Part shown: piece after piece, positions 45,595 through 56,825 of the stretch | Layout: each line of letters starts with the position of its first letter | Numbering within the stretch: the first letter of the stretch is position 1 | NCBI GenBank assembly: GCA_033977485.1 | Contig: CM066982.1 | Span: forward strand, 31,536,218-31,600,217 | Reading direction: 5' to 3' | DNA from: Hydrangea macrophylla | Lineage: Eukaryota > Streptophyta > Magnoliopsida > Cornales > Hydrangeaceae | DNA length: 64,000 nt | Position numbers and translations under genes: made by a program | Notes under the pieces: generated by a model | What the model was told of the DNA's origin: nothing | The model's input: only the letters and a program-made list of their open reading frames with translations | Databases searched by the model: none

Positions 45595-48447
45595 CCCAGT
45601 GTCGCGATGTCACTGGTAGCCAGAACCCAATTTTTATACATTTTTGGGGGATTTTTATGAAATTATTTGAAGTAAAAAAGACATAGTTTTGATTGTTTAG
45701 GGATAATGGACCAATGGGAGAACTTTTCTAATCCAAATACTTCCCCAACCCCTATATAAATACCCCCCTTATCTCCACAACTTGGACACACAAGAAAACC
45801 TCAAGAGGGAGGAAGAGAGAAAGATAGAGAAAAAGAGAGAAATACTAAGAAATCCTTGTAGAAATTGAGTTCTCATCTTATTTTCTATTGGCTTTCATCA
45901 ATATCCTTGAGTTCTTGAAGTTATAATGTCATCTATGCTTCCATATTTCAATTGGTTTACCCACCCATTGATCTTTGGATCATACATCATCTTCTTCTTC
46001 TCTTTTCTATGTTTTAAATGCATAGGTTTGTGTTAATACTTTGAAGTCTTAGTTTCATTTTTGTTAATAGATGGTAGGATGAAGTTCTAAGTGGACTAAA
46101 TTCATCCTAGGAGTTCATTCATGAACATCTTTAAGCTCTATTTCAAAACTATGAGTTCAAAGGTCAAGGAAGTTTTCAAAAGACAAAAGTTGATTTTCTG
46201 TCAAAATGATCTTCAAATAGTGAATGATTTGAGTTCAAAATTTTTCTAGAATTAAATACTTGAGGTATTGAGGCAAGACCACTTGGAAATCTTCTTTATA
46301 CATTGTAGTTTCCTCTCATTTTACTTCATTGCTTTAGAAAATGTGAAAATGTGTTTTCTGTATTTTAGAAGTTTGTATTCATAATCTGCCTCTGTTCTCA
46401 GAGAATGTTTACCTGTCTGCTTGCACTTATTCTGGACATTGTCATCACTGTACATTCATCTTTTCTATTTTTTGTATAAAATTTGGGTGTCTTAGGAAAT
46501 TTTGGTACATAATGGACCATCAAGAACTCTTTCTTTGATTTATAAAAAATCATACAAAATCAGTCAACAGTGCAGTCCCGGTTTCTGAGTCATGTGTACA
46601 TACTGATTTATCTCTCTTAATTTGTAATAGATATTGTAGTTTGACTTTTTGCATGATTTAATAGACACATTAAGGATTATCCATGATTTTTCCCACTTTT
46701 ACTAGAGTGTTTTAATAGTTTTGGTGGATTTTACAAAATCAGTTCACTATTATGGATACTATTCACAAATTCTTTGATTTAACTCATATGTCTTTTTCTG
46801 ATACTTCCATCCATCCTTTTTGTTCTCATACATACTATATATTATCTATCCTCTCATGTATCATACTTCCATGGATTCTTAAAACAATGCTTTGCAAATA
46901 CTTTGGAAGTTCTTGAAATGAGTTTGAAATAGATGTTCCAAGTGGTTAGAATCTCCAGTTAGTGCTGGAAATATGCTCTCAAAACCTCTTTTTCAAAACC
47001 CCTCTTAAACCCCTCATTTTGATTTCAAGAAATGAAACACTTGTTTTCCCCAGATCTTCAAAACAGTGAGTTCTTCAACTTTAAAAGGTCATTCTGAGTT
47101 CAATACTCAATGGATGATTACAAGGCCACTTGAAAAGTCTTCTTAACTCATTAAGGAATGACCATGATATTTGGTTTGATTTAAAAACACATAGAAGGGT
47201 TCCATTTTGACCCAAACAGTCTTTCCAAATATTCTGTTTTCTCTGTCATAGCAGCTTAGTTGGCTTGTAACTTATTTTCCAGAGAACATGTCCAACAAGA
47301 GTGGCTCCAACTCATTTTTCCATTTCACGTCAGTGTCTTGGGAACTTTCTGTATAATATGGGCCTCTAAATATTTTGTGTTCATTTTCTAAGATTTTTCT
47401 ACATTTTAGTCGAAAGTATGGATTCTGTTTCTGAGTAACCCCTCTTGTTTATATGATTTCTCTCAATCTACAACTTCAATATTGATTTGGCTTTTTGTTA
47501 TGTGTTCTAGGCACAATAGGGATGATCTCCATAAAAAATCATGAATTATAGACATTTCTAACCTCGCTTTTCCATTTTAAAAAAATCAGTTTACTGTTCT
47601 GTCCACTATTTACAGCAAGCAAATTTTACTTTCATTCTTTGATTGGATGTTCACATGCAATCCAAATTAGCTCATACCTTAGGAAGTAGTTCATACTATA
47701 TTTGTATATATCCTACAATAACATTCTTCATTCATTCATGCATACTTTAGATTTCTAAGTCACTTTAGAAAATCTATGAACACAAAACACACTACAACCT
47801 TTGCACATTCTAGGGTCATACATTGCATCCATGCAAGATTTGGAGCTTTTGTGACTCTTAATTTAAGAAGATTATAAGGAATGAACTTGATCACACATTC
47901 ATGCTTCCCATTGATTGAATCTTCCTTTCTCATCTGTCCCGGGGATTGAGAGATCTTCTTTTCTTAAGAATCAACATGCATACTTTCTAGCTTGCTAAGT
48001 ACATTTTTGATTTTTTTGATTATTTGTTTCAAGAACAATCCATGTACCCCTTTAGATTAGGAAAACTTGATTACTTGATATGTGATTAAATTATTTTTCC
48101 TAGGTTTGTTTGTGTGATCTTTCACTTTTGCATTGTGTGATACTTGGCCTAGATCTTATGAATGATATCTTATCTTTTGATCTTCCATTTCAAGATTCTT
48201 TTGAGATGTTATATACTATCATTTATTAATTATCGAACCAAACATAGTATAAGATGATTATTTGGATGCTAATTGAGGCCCGTCGAGAGACAAGGCGAGT
48301 TGATGGTGTTTTAGTCGTGACAAAGGCTCCTTCCTCTGTATCTATTTTCATAGACTTTCTTCTTTTCTTCAAACAATTTCAAAAGGAAATCAATTTCGAA
48401 ACCCCGGTAAAAAAAAGGGGGATGGACTCTCGAAGGCCGCGTGTCCA
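45595..48447 (+). repeat. 3' LTR of the Ogre-like element, right piece
   Basis: Resumes CCCAGTGTCGCGATG..., collinear with 24392-27431 of the 5' LTR, to GCCGCGTGTCCA. Near 48338 it lacks about 107 bp present in the 5' LTR (about 27219-27325). No gene is seen. Confidence 0.88.
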
Positions 48448-51037
48448 CACCTCCTTACTTAAAGATCCTAGTAATGCTGCTCTTATTGAACAACTTAATA
48501 TTTGTTCCAAAAACTACCATGAAGCAATTTGGATAGAGGAAGAAATTCTTAAATAGAAATCTAGATTACAATGGCTTGAGGTGGGTGATAAGAATTCTAG
48601 ATACTTCCATTTGTCCAATAAAGAAAGGAGGAATATGAAAAGGGTCATTGTTCTTTAAAAACTAGATGGTAACATCACTAAAAACTGTGATGAGGCTAAA
48701 GGGAAAGCTCTTAGATATTTCACCACTTTATTAGGACCCCCTTCAAATCACAGTTACCCTGAGAAAGATTTTATTAGGGCTTTTTTCCGTTAAAGTTTCC
48801 CGGATAATTTAAAGGCAGATTTGGATAGAATACCTACAGAAGATGAAATTAAAATTGCTTTCTTTAACTTGCATAGTAACAAAGTCCTGGGGCCGGATGG
48901 TTATAATGCTTTCTTCTTTAAAGATTCTTGGGCTACTATTGGCCCTTCTATTTTAGGAGCTGTTAAAGAGTTCTTTCAGGATGGGGAATTACTACATGAA
49001 TCAAATACTACTATTATTGCTTTAATCCCCAAGGTCCCTAATCCATCTATGATGGGTGATTTTAGACCTATAACTTGCTGCAATATGGTATATAAGTACA
49101 TATCTAAGATCATTGCTAGCAGACTCCTAACAATCCTCCCTAACTTTATTGATCAAGCCAACTCTGCTTTTGTTAAAGGGAGGAAAATCAGTGATAATGT
49201 CCTTCTTGCTCAAGACATTCTTAGAGCATAAACAATAGAGTAAACCTAGAGCAGCAGCTAAGGTGGATATTATGAAGGCTTATGATAATGTTAGTTGCGA
49301 ATTCCTTATTGACTTGTTAGTTGTTCTTTACTTCCCAACTAACCTTAAGATATGGATAATTGCATGTGTTACAACCCCTTGATACTCTATTAACTTTAAT
49401 GGAGAATCTGTGGGTTATTTGATGGAGCCAAAGGGCTTAGACAAGGCGATCCTATAGCTCCCTATTTATTTGTAATCATTATGGATACACTTAGTCAACT
49501 TTTGCAGTCTAACATCCATAGGGGCACTTTTACCTATCACTGGAAATACGATAAGTTAAAGATTTCACATCTTTGCTTTGCAGATGACCTTCCTATTCTA
49601 TGTAATAGGGATATATTCTATTTAATAGGGATATAGAGTCAGCCAACATGCTAAGAACAACTCTAAATCAATTCTTTAATTTAACTGACTTGCAATAAAA
49701 TAATGCAAAAAGTTGCATTTTCTTTGCTAACATTGAGGATGATTTGCAAGAAGATATCCTAAATATCCTTCAATTTGTAAAAGGCTCTCTCCCCATTAAA
49801 TATCTTGGTCTTCCCTTAATAACCTCAAAACTTAAAAAACAAGATTGTGAAGAATTGGTCAATAAGATTTGTGCTAGGGTGAACTCTTGGAAGTTTAAAT
49901 TCTTATCTTATGCAAGAAGAGCCCAACTTATTAGTTATGTGTTGACAGGGATTCAGCTATACTAGTGTTGTATGTTTGTGCTCCCCAAAAGTATCCTCAA
50001 GCAAGCTTCCCAAGCTTTGTCCAGATTTCTTTGGTCTGGTAAAACAGACAAGTACTTAGGAGCCAATATCCAATATTTTTGCTATGGAATAAATGGATCC
50101 ACCAATATATGCTGAAAATAAGAGTTTTTGATAGACCAAGATTCCATCCCAATGCTCATGGTATTGGAGAAAGTTATTAAAGCTTAGAGAAGTAGCTAAA
50201 TCTTTACTAATTCATCGAATTGGTAATGGTAACCACACTTCTCTTTGATTTGATAATTGGCTACCTATGGGCCCCTTGTTGGATAAATATTCTGAAAGAA
50301 TGGTTTATGATACACCTATTAATATAAATGCTAATGTCAGTAGCATTATTAGAGGTTTGAATTGGAATTGGCCTATTTCAAATTCTTTTGAGCTTAATGA
50401 AGTTAGAAATGTTTTGTCCAATTTCTATACTCCCAGCAACTGTACTAATACTGTGAAGTGGATTATTGCCCCATCTGGTGTTTTCAACACTTCTCTTATT
50501 TGGGACAATCTGCGGGACCATGATTCTGTGGTTCCATGGTATAATATTGTTTGGTTTTATGGGTGTATTCTCCGATAAAGCATTATTCTATGGTTAGCCG
50601 TTCAGAATAGACTATCTACACATGATAGAATATATATATTCACTCTTGGCCCCCTAGCTTGTATGCTTTGTCAAAGGAGTATGGAGTCCCACGACCACTT
50701 ATTTTTTGCTTGTCCTTACTCTTCTTTTGTTTGGCAGGACTTAATGAACAGATGTGGTATGCATTGGCAAGGTCATAGTTGGAATGACACATTGGATTGG
50801 ATGGCTCAAAAATTGAAAGGAACGACAATTCAACATGTGATACCGAAGATGTGCCTTGGAGTGGCAGGCAATCTATGGACTACAGAGAGAGAGAGAAATA
50901 ATAGAACTTTCAAGACTACTTCCACCCCACAAGAAATTCTTCTAAAGAACCTTATTTCTCGAGTTAATGGACAAATCAGGGTGAAATGGAAACATCAAGT
51001 TAATATTGATAGATTCCTATGTAATTGGAATTTTTGA
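48448..51037 (+). pseudogene. LINE ORF2 reverse transcriptase and C-terminal zinc domain (piece 4 of 4), broken
   Basis: Starts LLKDPSNAALIEQL and SRLQWLEVGDKNSRYFHL. RT motifs: NKVLGPDGYNAFFFKDSW, ALIPKVPNP, DFRPITCCNMVYKYISKIIA and NSAFVKGRKISDNVLLAQ (48830-49230); LRQGDPIAPYLFVIIMDTL (about 49435-49495); catalytic FADD (49578-49589); LPIKYLGLPL (49790-49820). The C-terminal zf-RVT region has CMLCQRSMESHDHLFFACPY (about 50660-50720). The reading is broken by a TAG in place of Gln near 48554 and several other stops and shifts. The family is plant L1-type; the intact protein does target-primed reverse transcription in the nucleus. Confidence 0.92.
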
Positions 51038-51225
51038 TCTTTTTTGTCAGTTGCTGTCTTGTTGGTTATTCATGTAACTAATTGGGTTGTCCATTTTTAT
51101 CCCTTCTTGTGGCTTTGCTTCATGTCTTTATGACTTGAGCCTATTGCATATCCTGGGGTATGTCCCTTGTACTTTTTGTACATCCTCTTTTTTGGAATAT
51201 ATTTACCATTTTCTGAATAAAAAAA
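51038..51225 (+). mobile_element. LINE 3' untranslated region with A-rich tail
   Basis: Short non-coding tail ending TTTCTGAATAAAAAAA at 51210-51225, a typical LINE 3' end. The next bases ATTAGTTT resemble TCTAGTTT at 11597-11604. Confidence 0.75.
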
Positions 51226-52307
51226 TATTAGTTTCAGTTTCCAGGTTCCGTATTATTGTTTTATTCACATTCTGCAAGTAGTTTATATAGTTTTCTTCTG
51301 TTTCCAATGTAGGTTTTTCATGCTATTTTTGATAATCCATAGTTTTCATAGTTTATGTTCAAACTCAAACCAAACAAGACTTTAATAATGTTTAACGTTA
51401 AAAAAATGTTTTCTGCAACCCAAACGATGTTTGAGTAGTTTAGTAGTTGGGAGATCATGATGAAACAGCAATCTCCAGCCTCTGAATGCATACTACAAAA
51501 AGCCTGTGTTCGATTGATCGAAGATATTTCAATCGATTAAACCAGAGCCACAGTCAAGCGATCGAAGACATTTCGATCGATTAAAGGATGACATGGTTCG
51601 ATCGATTGAAAACGTATCAATCGATCAAAACTGAAAATTCCTGAGAGGATTCATTTAAGTATTCCAAGACTTCTTTTTTTGAAATTTGTTATCAAATTGA
51701 CTAGGTAAGTTTAGTTTGTCAAAACAGTTTGAGAACTTAAAGCCTTAAGGCTATTTTCTTCAATGACTTTTGCAAACCACCTTGAATGCTAACACCATTG
51801 AGGGTGCGAGTCTTAACCATTATTTTAAACTACCTTTATGTATTTAAAACACTAATAAAGGGTGTAGTTACATATTATCCATGTCCAATAACATGGTTAA
51901 TGTAAGGGCTGTTGAATCTTTATCCTTAGAAATATACAGAGTATTGAGAAGGAATGTACTCCATAGAACATTAACGAATGTGCATGGTAGATGGCTAGGT
52001 CAATGTGGATTCATTTGATCCCAACGTTTTTCTTTTATTAAGTGAAACCCATTTTAGAATCTACTCAGTTAGTTAGTTAATTGCTAGTTTAATTTAGTTG
52101 ATTTACTTTAGTAGTTGTTAATTGTGAAACTTTGTGTTCTACATCTACTTTTAAAATTCTTGAATTTTTATTTTCTTGTTGAGATTAGTCTAAGTTAGTA
52201 CACTTCCACATTCCCTGTGGATTCGACCTGGTCTTAATCAGTTTACTACTTGCATGATCACCTACACTTTGGTGTTGCTCGAGAGTGCACAGTTTTATTT
52301 CATGTCA
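51226..52307 (+). mobile_element. 3' LTR of the old Athila/Tat-like element, right piece
   Basis: Collinear with the reverse complement of the young LTR. Shared features are a CAGTTTCCAGGTT start, CGATCGAT-type motifs (51508-51630), GACTTTTGCAAACCACCTTG, GAATGCTAACACCATT, ACATTAACGAATGTGCATGG, TGTGGATTCGACCTGGTC and TTGCATGATCACCTACACTT, ending ATGTCA. It has many substitutions and indels, so it is much older than the copy at 11735. It completes the LTR broken at 11604. Confidence 0.82.
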
Positions 52308-53626
52308 GCATGGCTACCAATCACTCTAGTGATGGCTATCCCATGATTGGAATATGGACACTGGGGATAGCCTATCCATAAATGGGATAGTAGGCTAACC
52401 TAGAAGTCTAGAAGATCTAAACTACTTATAAAAGAAGAACTACTATGACTAAACAAGAAAAGAAATCTAGACTATGAACTATGAAGATCTGAACTAAGAA
52501 AGCAATAAAACAAGAAAGAAAAGAAGAAGAAAGAAAGCTTACCCCAAGAACTTCTCTTAGAATCTTCCTCTAACAGAGCTCTGCTAGCACCGCAATCTCT
52601 AAGAACCCTAAATCTAAAATGTAATTCTCCTAAGAACTTTCTACGAGTGCTCAAGGAATCCTCTTGTTCAGGGTTTCCTTGAGCTCTCTAATTCTCATGA
52701 TTTTCTGGTGCATTGGATGGAAAGGTGAAGGCCTCTATTTATAGTTTAGGATTTGAGCTGTGTTTTTTGTGTTTAAGCGATGTGGGACAGAAATCCAAGC
52801 TTTAAAGGCTTGTACCTAGGGTGTTTGAGGTGTACCTAGGAGTCTTTCAAGCTTATCTCTAAGGTTTAGGATGTATTTGGCTTTAATTGGTCAAATTTGT
52901 ACTAGTTCACACGGATTGTGACCAAATGGATGGTCAAGACTGAGTTTTGGGGTCGAAAGCCATAGTGGCTTTAACAAAAAAAAGGGCGCAACCTTCACAA
53001 GAGCTGAGCGGATTTCTCTGAGTACCACTATGGCACTCGGCCTGGATAGTTGAATTTTCATTCCTATGTTCCCAGACTTCGTTCTCTCACCTCAGTTATC
53101 GAAAATATGTTGTGATATACCATTGGAAAGGTATGGAAGTATAGTTTACAAAGTTTTTGGTCTCATTCAAAAATAATTTATAGATTTTGAGTTATGATAA
53201 AAAAAATTAAAATAAAAAATAAAAAAAAAAAGGTGAGGCTGACTCCGAAAATGAGCTAATCGGAGATGCGTAGAAGGGCTATTTTGGCACGAAATTCTCC
53301 TATGAAGTTTTTTGGCCAACACGAGGACTCGTGTCATCATTTTAAGATAATTCAGGAATATTTAGTAAAGGGAGCTCTCGATATCCCAGCCCAAGGTCAG
53401 ATTTTGCTTAGTAAAGGAGATTTTTGTCATTTCATGTGAAACTGCTATCCTCTTGAGTTTTTAATGTGCCTAAGTCTTCCTAGAGGTTATTCAAATGTTT
53501 CTATGAGACCATGGTGCTTCATGGAGTTTTGCTTCATAAATCAACAATTTCTTATTCCAGTCATCTAGTTGTTCTTGAGGCGGGATTCCTTCTGTCGAAC
53601 GGACGAACCAAAATAGGGTGTCTACA
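52308..53626 (-). mobile_element. Ogre/Tat-like LTR fragment, minus strand
   Basis: Minus-strand start TGTAGACACCCTATTTTGGT at 53626, preceded by a polypurine tract (GAGGGACAAAT in reverse, 53627-53640). TATA CTATAAATAG is at 52744-52735. It is cut at 52307 by the other element's LTR end, so its 3' part is missing. No gene is seen. Confidence 0.7.
52735..52744 (-). promoter_or_regulatory. LTR TATA box
   Basis: CTATAAATAG on the minus strand about 880 bp into the LTR, followed by a GAGGCCTTCACC leader. Confidence 0.55.
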
Positions 53627-53640
53627 ATTTGTCCCTCTTT

Positions 53641-54780
53641 AACAGAGCTTTGTAAGCAACCCGCGTCATAAGGTAATGTCAAAGGATGACAATATTTAAC
53701 TGAGTTCGGAAGACTTCAGGAGTAAAATTGAGAAAATCAAAACATGCAAGAACACAAAGAAAATCTCAAAAATCAAGTGGTCGTGCTCGAAAGAGCTGCC
53801 TACCTATTCCTTTATAGGAAATTAGACCAACTGTAGTTCACTGAGTGCACCACATGCAATCAATAGTTCAAGTGAAACACAAAATGACTTATATGAAACT
53901 TAAATGGATGCTAACATGGATACTCGAGAATCCATTTCATAAATCAAGATGTTTTAACTAGAAAGCTTTGCATAGTAGAGCCACGAGAGGTGAACTACTG
54001 TTCAATTGCTATGCATATTAGAGCCTCAAGAGACAAACTACTATTGAAGTGATGTGTATAGTAGAGCCTTGAGAGGCGAGCTACTATTCAAGTTCAATGC
54101 ATAGTAGAGCCTCGATAGGGGAACTACTGTTCCAGGATGTGGGGTGCCTCAGCTAGAGGGCTTTGCGACATCTCCGTACGAAGCTCTTCGAGCGAGCTAG
54201 GTGGAGACAAGAAAAAAGGGTCCATAGAGCCACTTAAGGCGAACTATGCCCAAATTACACAATGATGAGCCATAATTGCAGGCAAACATCACGAGCATTT
54301 GCAATATCAATGCGGGTGCTTTGCATAGTAGAGCCTCGAGAGGCAAACTACTATTCTGGTGGTTTACATACTAGAGCCTCGATAGGCGAACTACTATTCC
54401 GGTGCTATGCATAGTAGAGCCTCAAAAAGCAAACTACTATTCTAGTGCTTGGCATAGTAGAGCCTCGAAAGACAAACTACTAGACCGATGCTTTGCAGAG
54501 TAGATCCTCGAAAGGTAAACTACTATTCTAGTGTTGTGCATAGTAGAACCTTAAAAGGCGAACTACAATTCTAGTGTTGTACATAGTAGAGCCTTGGGAG
54601 GCAAACTATTATTCTAATGCTATGCATAGTAGAGCCTCGAGAGGCGAACTTCTTTTCTAGTGCTGTGCATAGTAAAGCCTTGAGAGGCAAACTACTGTTC
54701 TAGTGTTAACTCAGTTGGGGAATGAACGTATAGAGCCACTTAAGGTGAACTACAAGTGTAGTACAATATGATGTAACTTT
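53641..54780 (-). mobile_element. 3' untranslated region of the minus-strand Ogre-like element
   Basis: Contains the conserved box, reading ATAGGTAGGCAGCTCTTTCG on the minus strand (about 53790-53810), and a tandem array. No coding sequence. Confidence 0.65.
53960..54715. repeat. Tandem repeat, ~42-bp unit GCATAGTAGAGCCTCGAGAGG
   Basis: Units read GCATAGTAGAGCCTCGAGAG then GCGAACTACTATTCTAGTGC. Four lie at 53965-54135 and about ten at 54315-54710, separated by a unique stretch around 54140-54310. This is another Ogre/Tat-type 3'-UTR array, with a sequence unrelated to those at 2430 and 32690. Confidence 0.85.
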
Positions 54781-56208
54781 GCTGGGGAAAGGGCACTCCT
54801 GGAAAAATTCAAGGAAAACCACAAGAACCGTGTAAGATTCAAAGCTTATTCAACGTGAACGGTGCAATGATATGGGAGATTCTTGCAAATGAGGCTAATT
54901 ATCTTGCTGAGGATTCATTTGCATATGCGATTGCGATGTATAATATTTCATGAACAAATCCAAGTACTCTTCATTGAGAAAATCTTGTTCAAAAATGCAT
55001 CAAAAGGATGAAAACGGAGCAAAGGTTGAGTCCATGTGAACATGGACCAATGAGAAGAGAGATACAGACTGCAGGGTTCACTGTCAGTCTCTTCTCATTG
55101 GCCCACCTCAAGTTGTGGATGCTTTTTGGGTGTATATGGGTGTACCCCTAGCATTGTTATTATATTTGTGTCTTTTTTTATTTGACCTCCCTCTCAATTG
55201 GTGCTACAGGTGAAGAAAAATGTGTATAAATATACCCCCAAAAAATCACATTAAGGTGCTGCGCCCAAATCCCCCTGTGGACCGTGTACTGCGGCAAAAT
55301 ACGGCCCTCCAGGTGAAACTTTCTGGCTCCGTCCCTGCTTCGGACTCAAAGGGAGCAAGTTGCTTATGTGAATTACAAGCTATTTATTTATGGAAGCACC
55401 AATCTGCATTTGAAAATTAATTGTATAGCAATTAAATATTTAATCTCCTAAATTGATTCTAGATAATTTGCACATAGTAATATTTGACTTGCTAATAAGA
55501 ACACAATTTGGTACTTCTCACGTACAATTAATATTCAACATATATATATATAGTTTCCGACAACTATTACTTGTGGTTCTTTTAGATAACTGTATTCTTT
55601 TTCAAAATTTAATATACAGGCATGTTTAATATATCCCAATATAATTCTTTGGGTAGGCTAAGGAGTTGGGTATTAATATTCATGGCAGATCTGGTGAGTT
55701 CTCAAGTATGGGTGCCCTTACGACAATGGGAAACATGTTGTTTTCTCCCCTTCCTAAGTTACAGGTGACGTTGCTCAAAGACCGACATCTATGAAAGAAG
55801 CAGGCTCTTCTGTAGTCCAAGAGAAAGAGACAGTAAATGACAATGTGGTAGTGGAAGATGATGAGAATGAAGAGGATTTAGATTTTGTGTATGATAAAAA
55901 TTCCCCAACTCCGGAGAGCTCCAAGTCTTCTAGATAGAACAAAAAGGAAGCGAAGATGAAGTTTAGTGGAATTTTCCCTAAGGGCCGCCACAGATCATGA
56001 CAGTGTCTTTTATATTGTTTGCAACTTGTGTCTATAGGGATGGGGTTGTAGCTATATGTTGTTTGTGAAAAATTTATCCAGCCAATGAGAAAGTACCACA
56101 TAGGATTAGACGTGGCAAGATAGTTAATTGAAGTGGGATTAACGCAAAGGCAATTGTGAGCAGTTTTGCTGTTCATCCTGTTTAAAATGTAAACTTCCAA
56201 GAGACATG
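54781..56208. other. Unassigned sequence
   Basis: About 1.4 kb with no confident gene. It has a hairpin at 55048-55103 (CCAATGAGAAGAG paired with CTCTTCTCATTGG). At 55768-55937 a plus frame follows an ACAG acceptor-like site and encodes an acidic stretch (VVVEDDENEEDLDFVYDKNS) ending in TAG. This could be a remnant exon or the end of a transposon ORF; I cannot assign it. Confidence 0.4.
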
Positions 56209-56756
56209 TGTTGATCATTGAAGAATAACTGAAGAACAGATGTCAACTCGAGATGATGCCACGTGATTGGCATTTATCAGTTTGAAAAGAGGAGGGAACT
56301 TTCAAACAAGATCACTGTAAAGCCTCGATGGTTATAAATAGAAGAAGTCTGTGATCAAGGGGAGATCTCTCGATCAACGAATACACGTCTATATCTTTAC
56401 AAACATTGTAATTTTATTAGTACTTTTATAGTTCGAATCAGGACACCTTTGAAGTTATCTTCAAGGTTAGATTGTAATTTGTTTTACTTAATAGAATAGT
56501 TTGTTACTTTACTATTTCCTTTTACTTTACTGTTTTCCATAGGAGTAGTTATATATTATCTAGTTTGAAATTATTCAATTAGTCATATCTTTACACGTTT
56601 GAAGTCCTTGCTAAGGCATCGAACGTCACCACAATCTCCCTGGTGAGGTGCAGTTTGGATACTTATCAAATCACACACATTGGCAATTCGCTTGCCTGGC
56701 ATGATCGCATTCATATAATTCCACTTATATCCTTAGAGGAATTTTCCAACCAAACA
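56209..56756 (+). repeat. 5' LTR of a Ty3/gypsy element (~548 bp, start inferred)
   Basis: The end CCAAACA is fixed by the primer site that follows. The start TGTTGATCATTGAAG is inferred because no partner LTR is in the window. TTATAAATAG at 56332-56341 supports an LTR promoter. Confidence 0.6.
56332..56341 (+). promoter_or_regulatory. LTR TATA box
   Basis: TTATAAATAG about 120 bp into the inferred LTR. Confidence 0.55.
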
Positions 56757-56760
56757 TTTT

Positions 56761-56778
56761 TGGTACGCCCGGTGGGAC
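56761..56778 (+). other. Primer binding site
   Basis: TGGTACGCCCGGTGGGAC four bases after the LTR end; close to the TGGCACGCCCGGTGGGAC site frequent in plant Ty3/gypsy elements. Confidence 0.7.
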
Positions 56779-56825
56779 GCTAGTGTCAAAAGATGACAAA
56801 CAGAAACCTTTGAAGTAGTAGGTCT

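Larger units (their letters stand above)
23682..48447 (+). mobile_element. Ogre/Tat-like gag-only LTR element (about 14.3 kb without its insertion)
   Basis: LTRs of about 3.75 kb and 3.55 kb (23682-27431, and 34467-35163 plus 45595-48447), plus polarity. The primer site TGGCGACTCTGCTGGGGA is the tRNA-Arg type used by Ogre, and the tract CAGGGGGCAAAC precedes the 3' LTR. The 7.0-kb interior has a leader with repeats, one broken gag, and 4.4 kb of non-coding repeats; pol is absent. It sits inside LINE ORF2. The flanks CAAGC and CACCT give no clean target duplication, but the LINE reading resumes on the other side. Confidence 0.87.
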
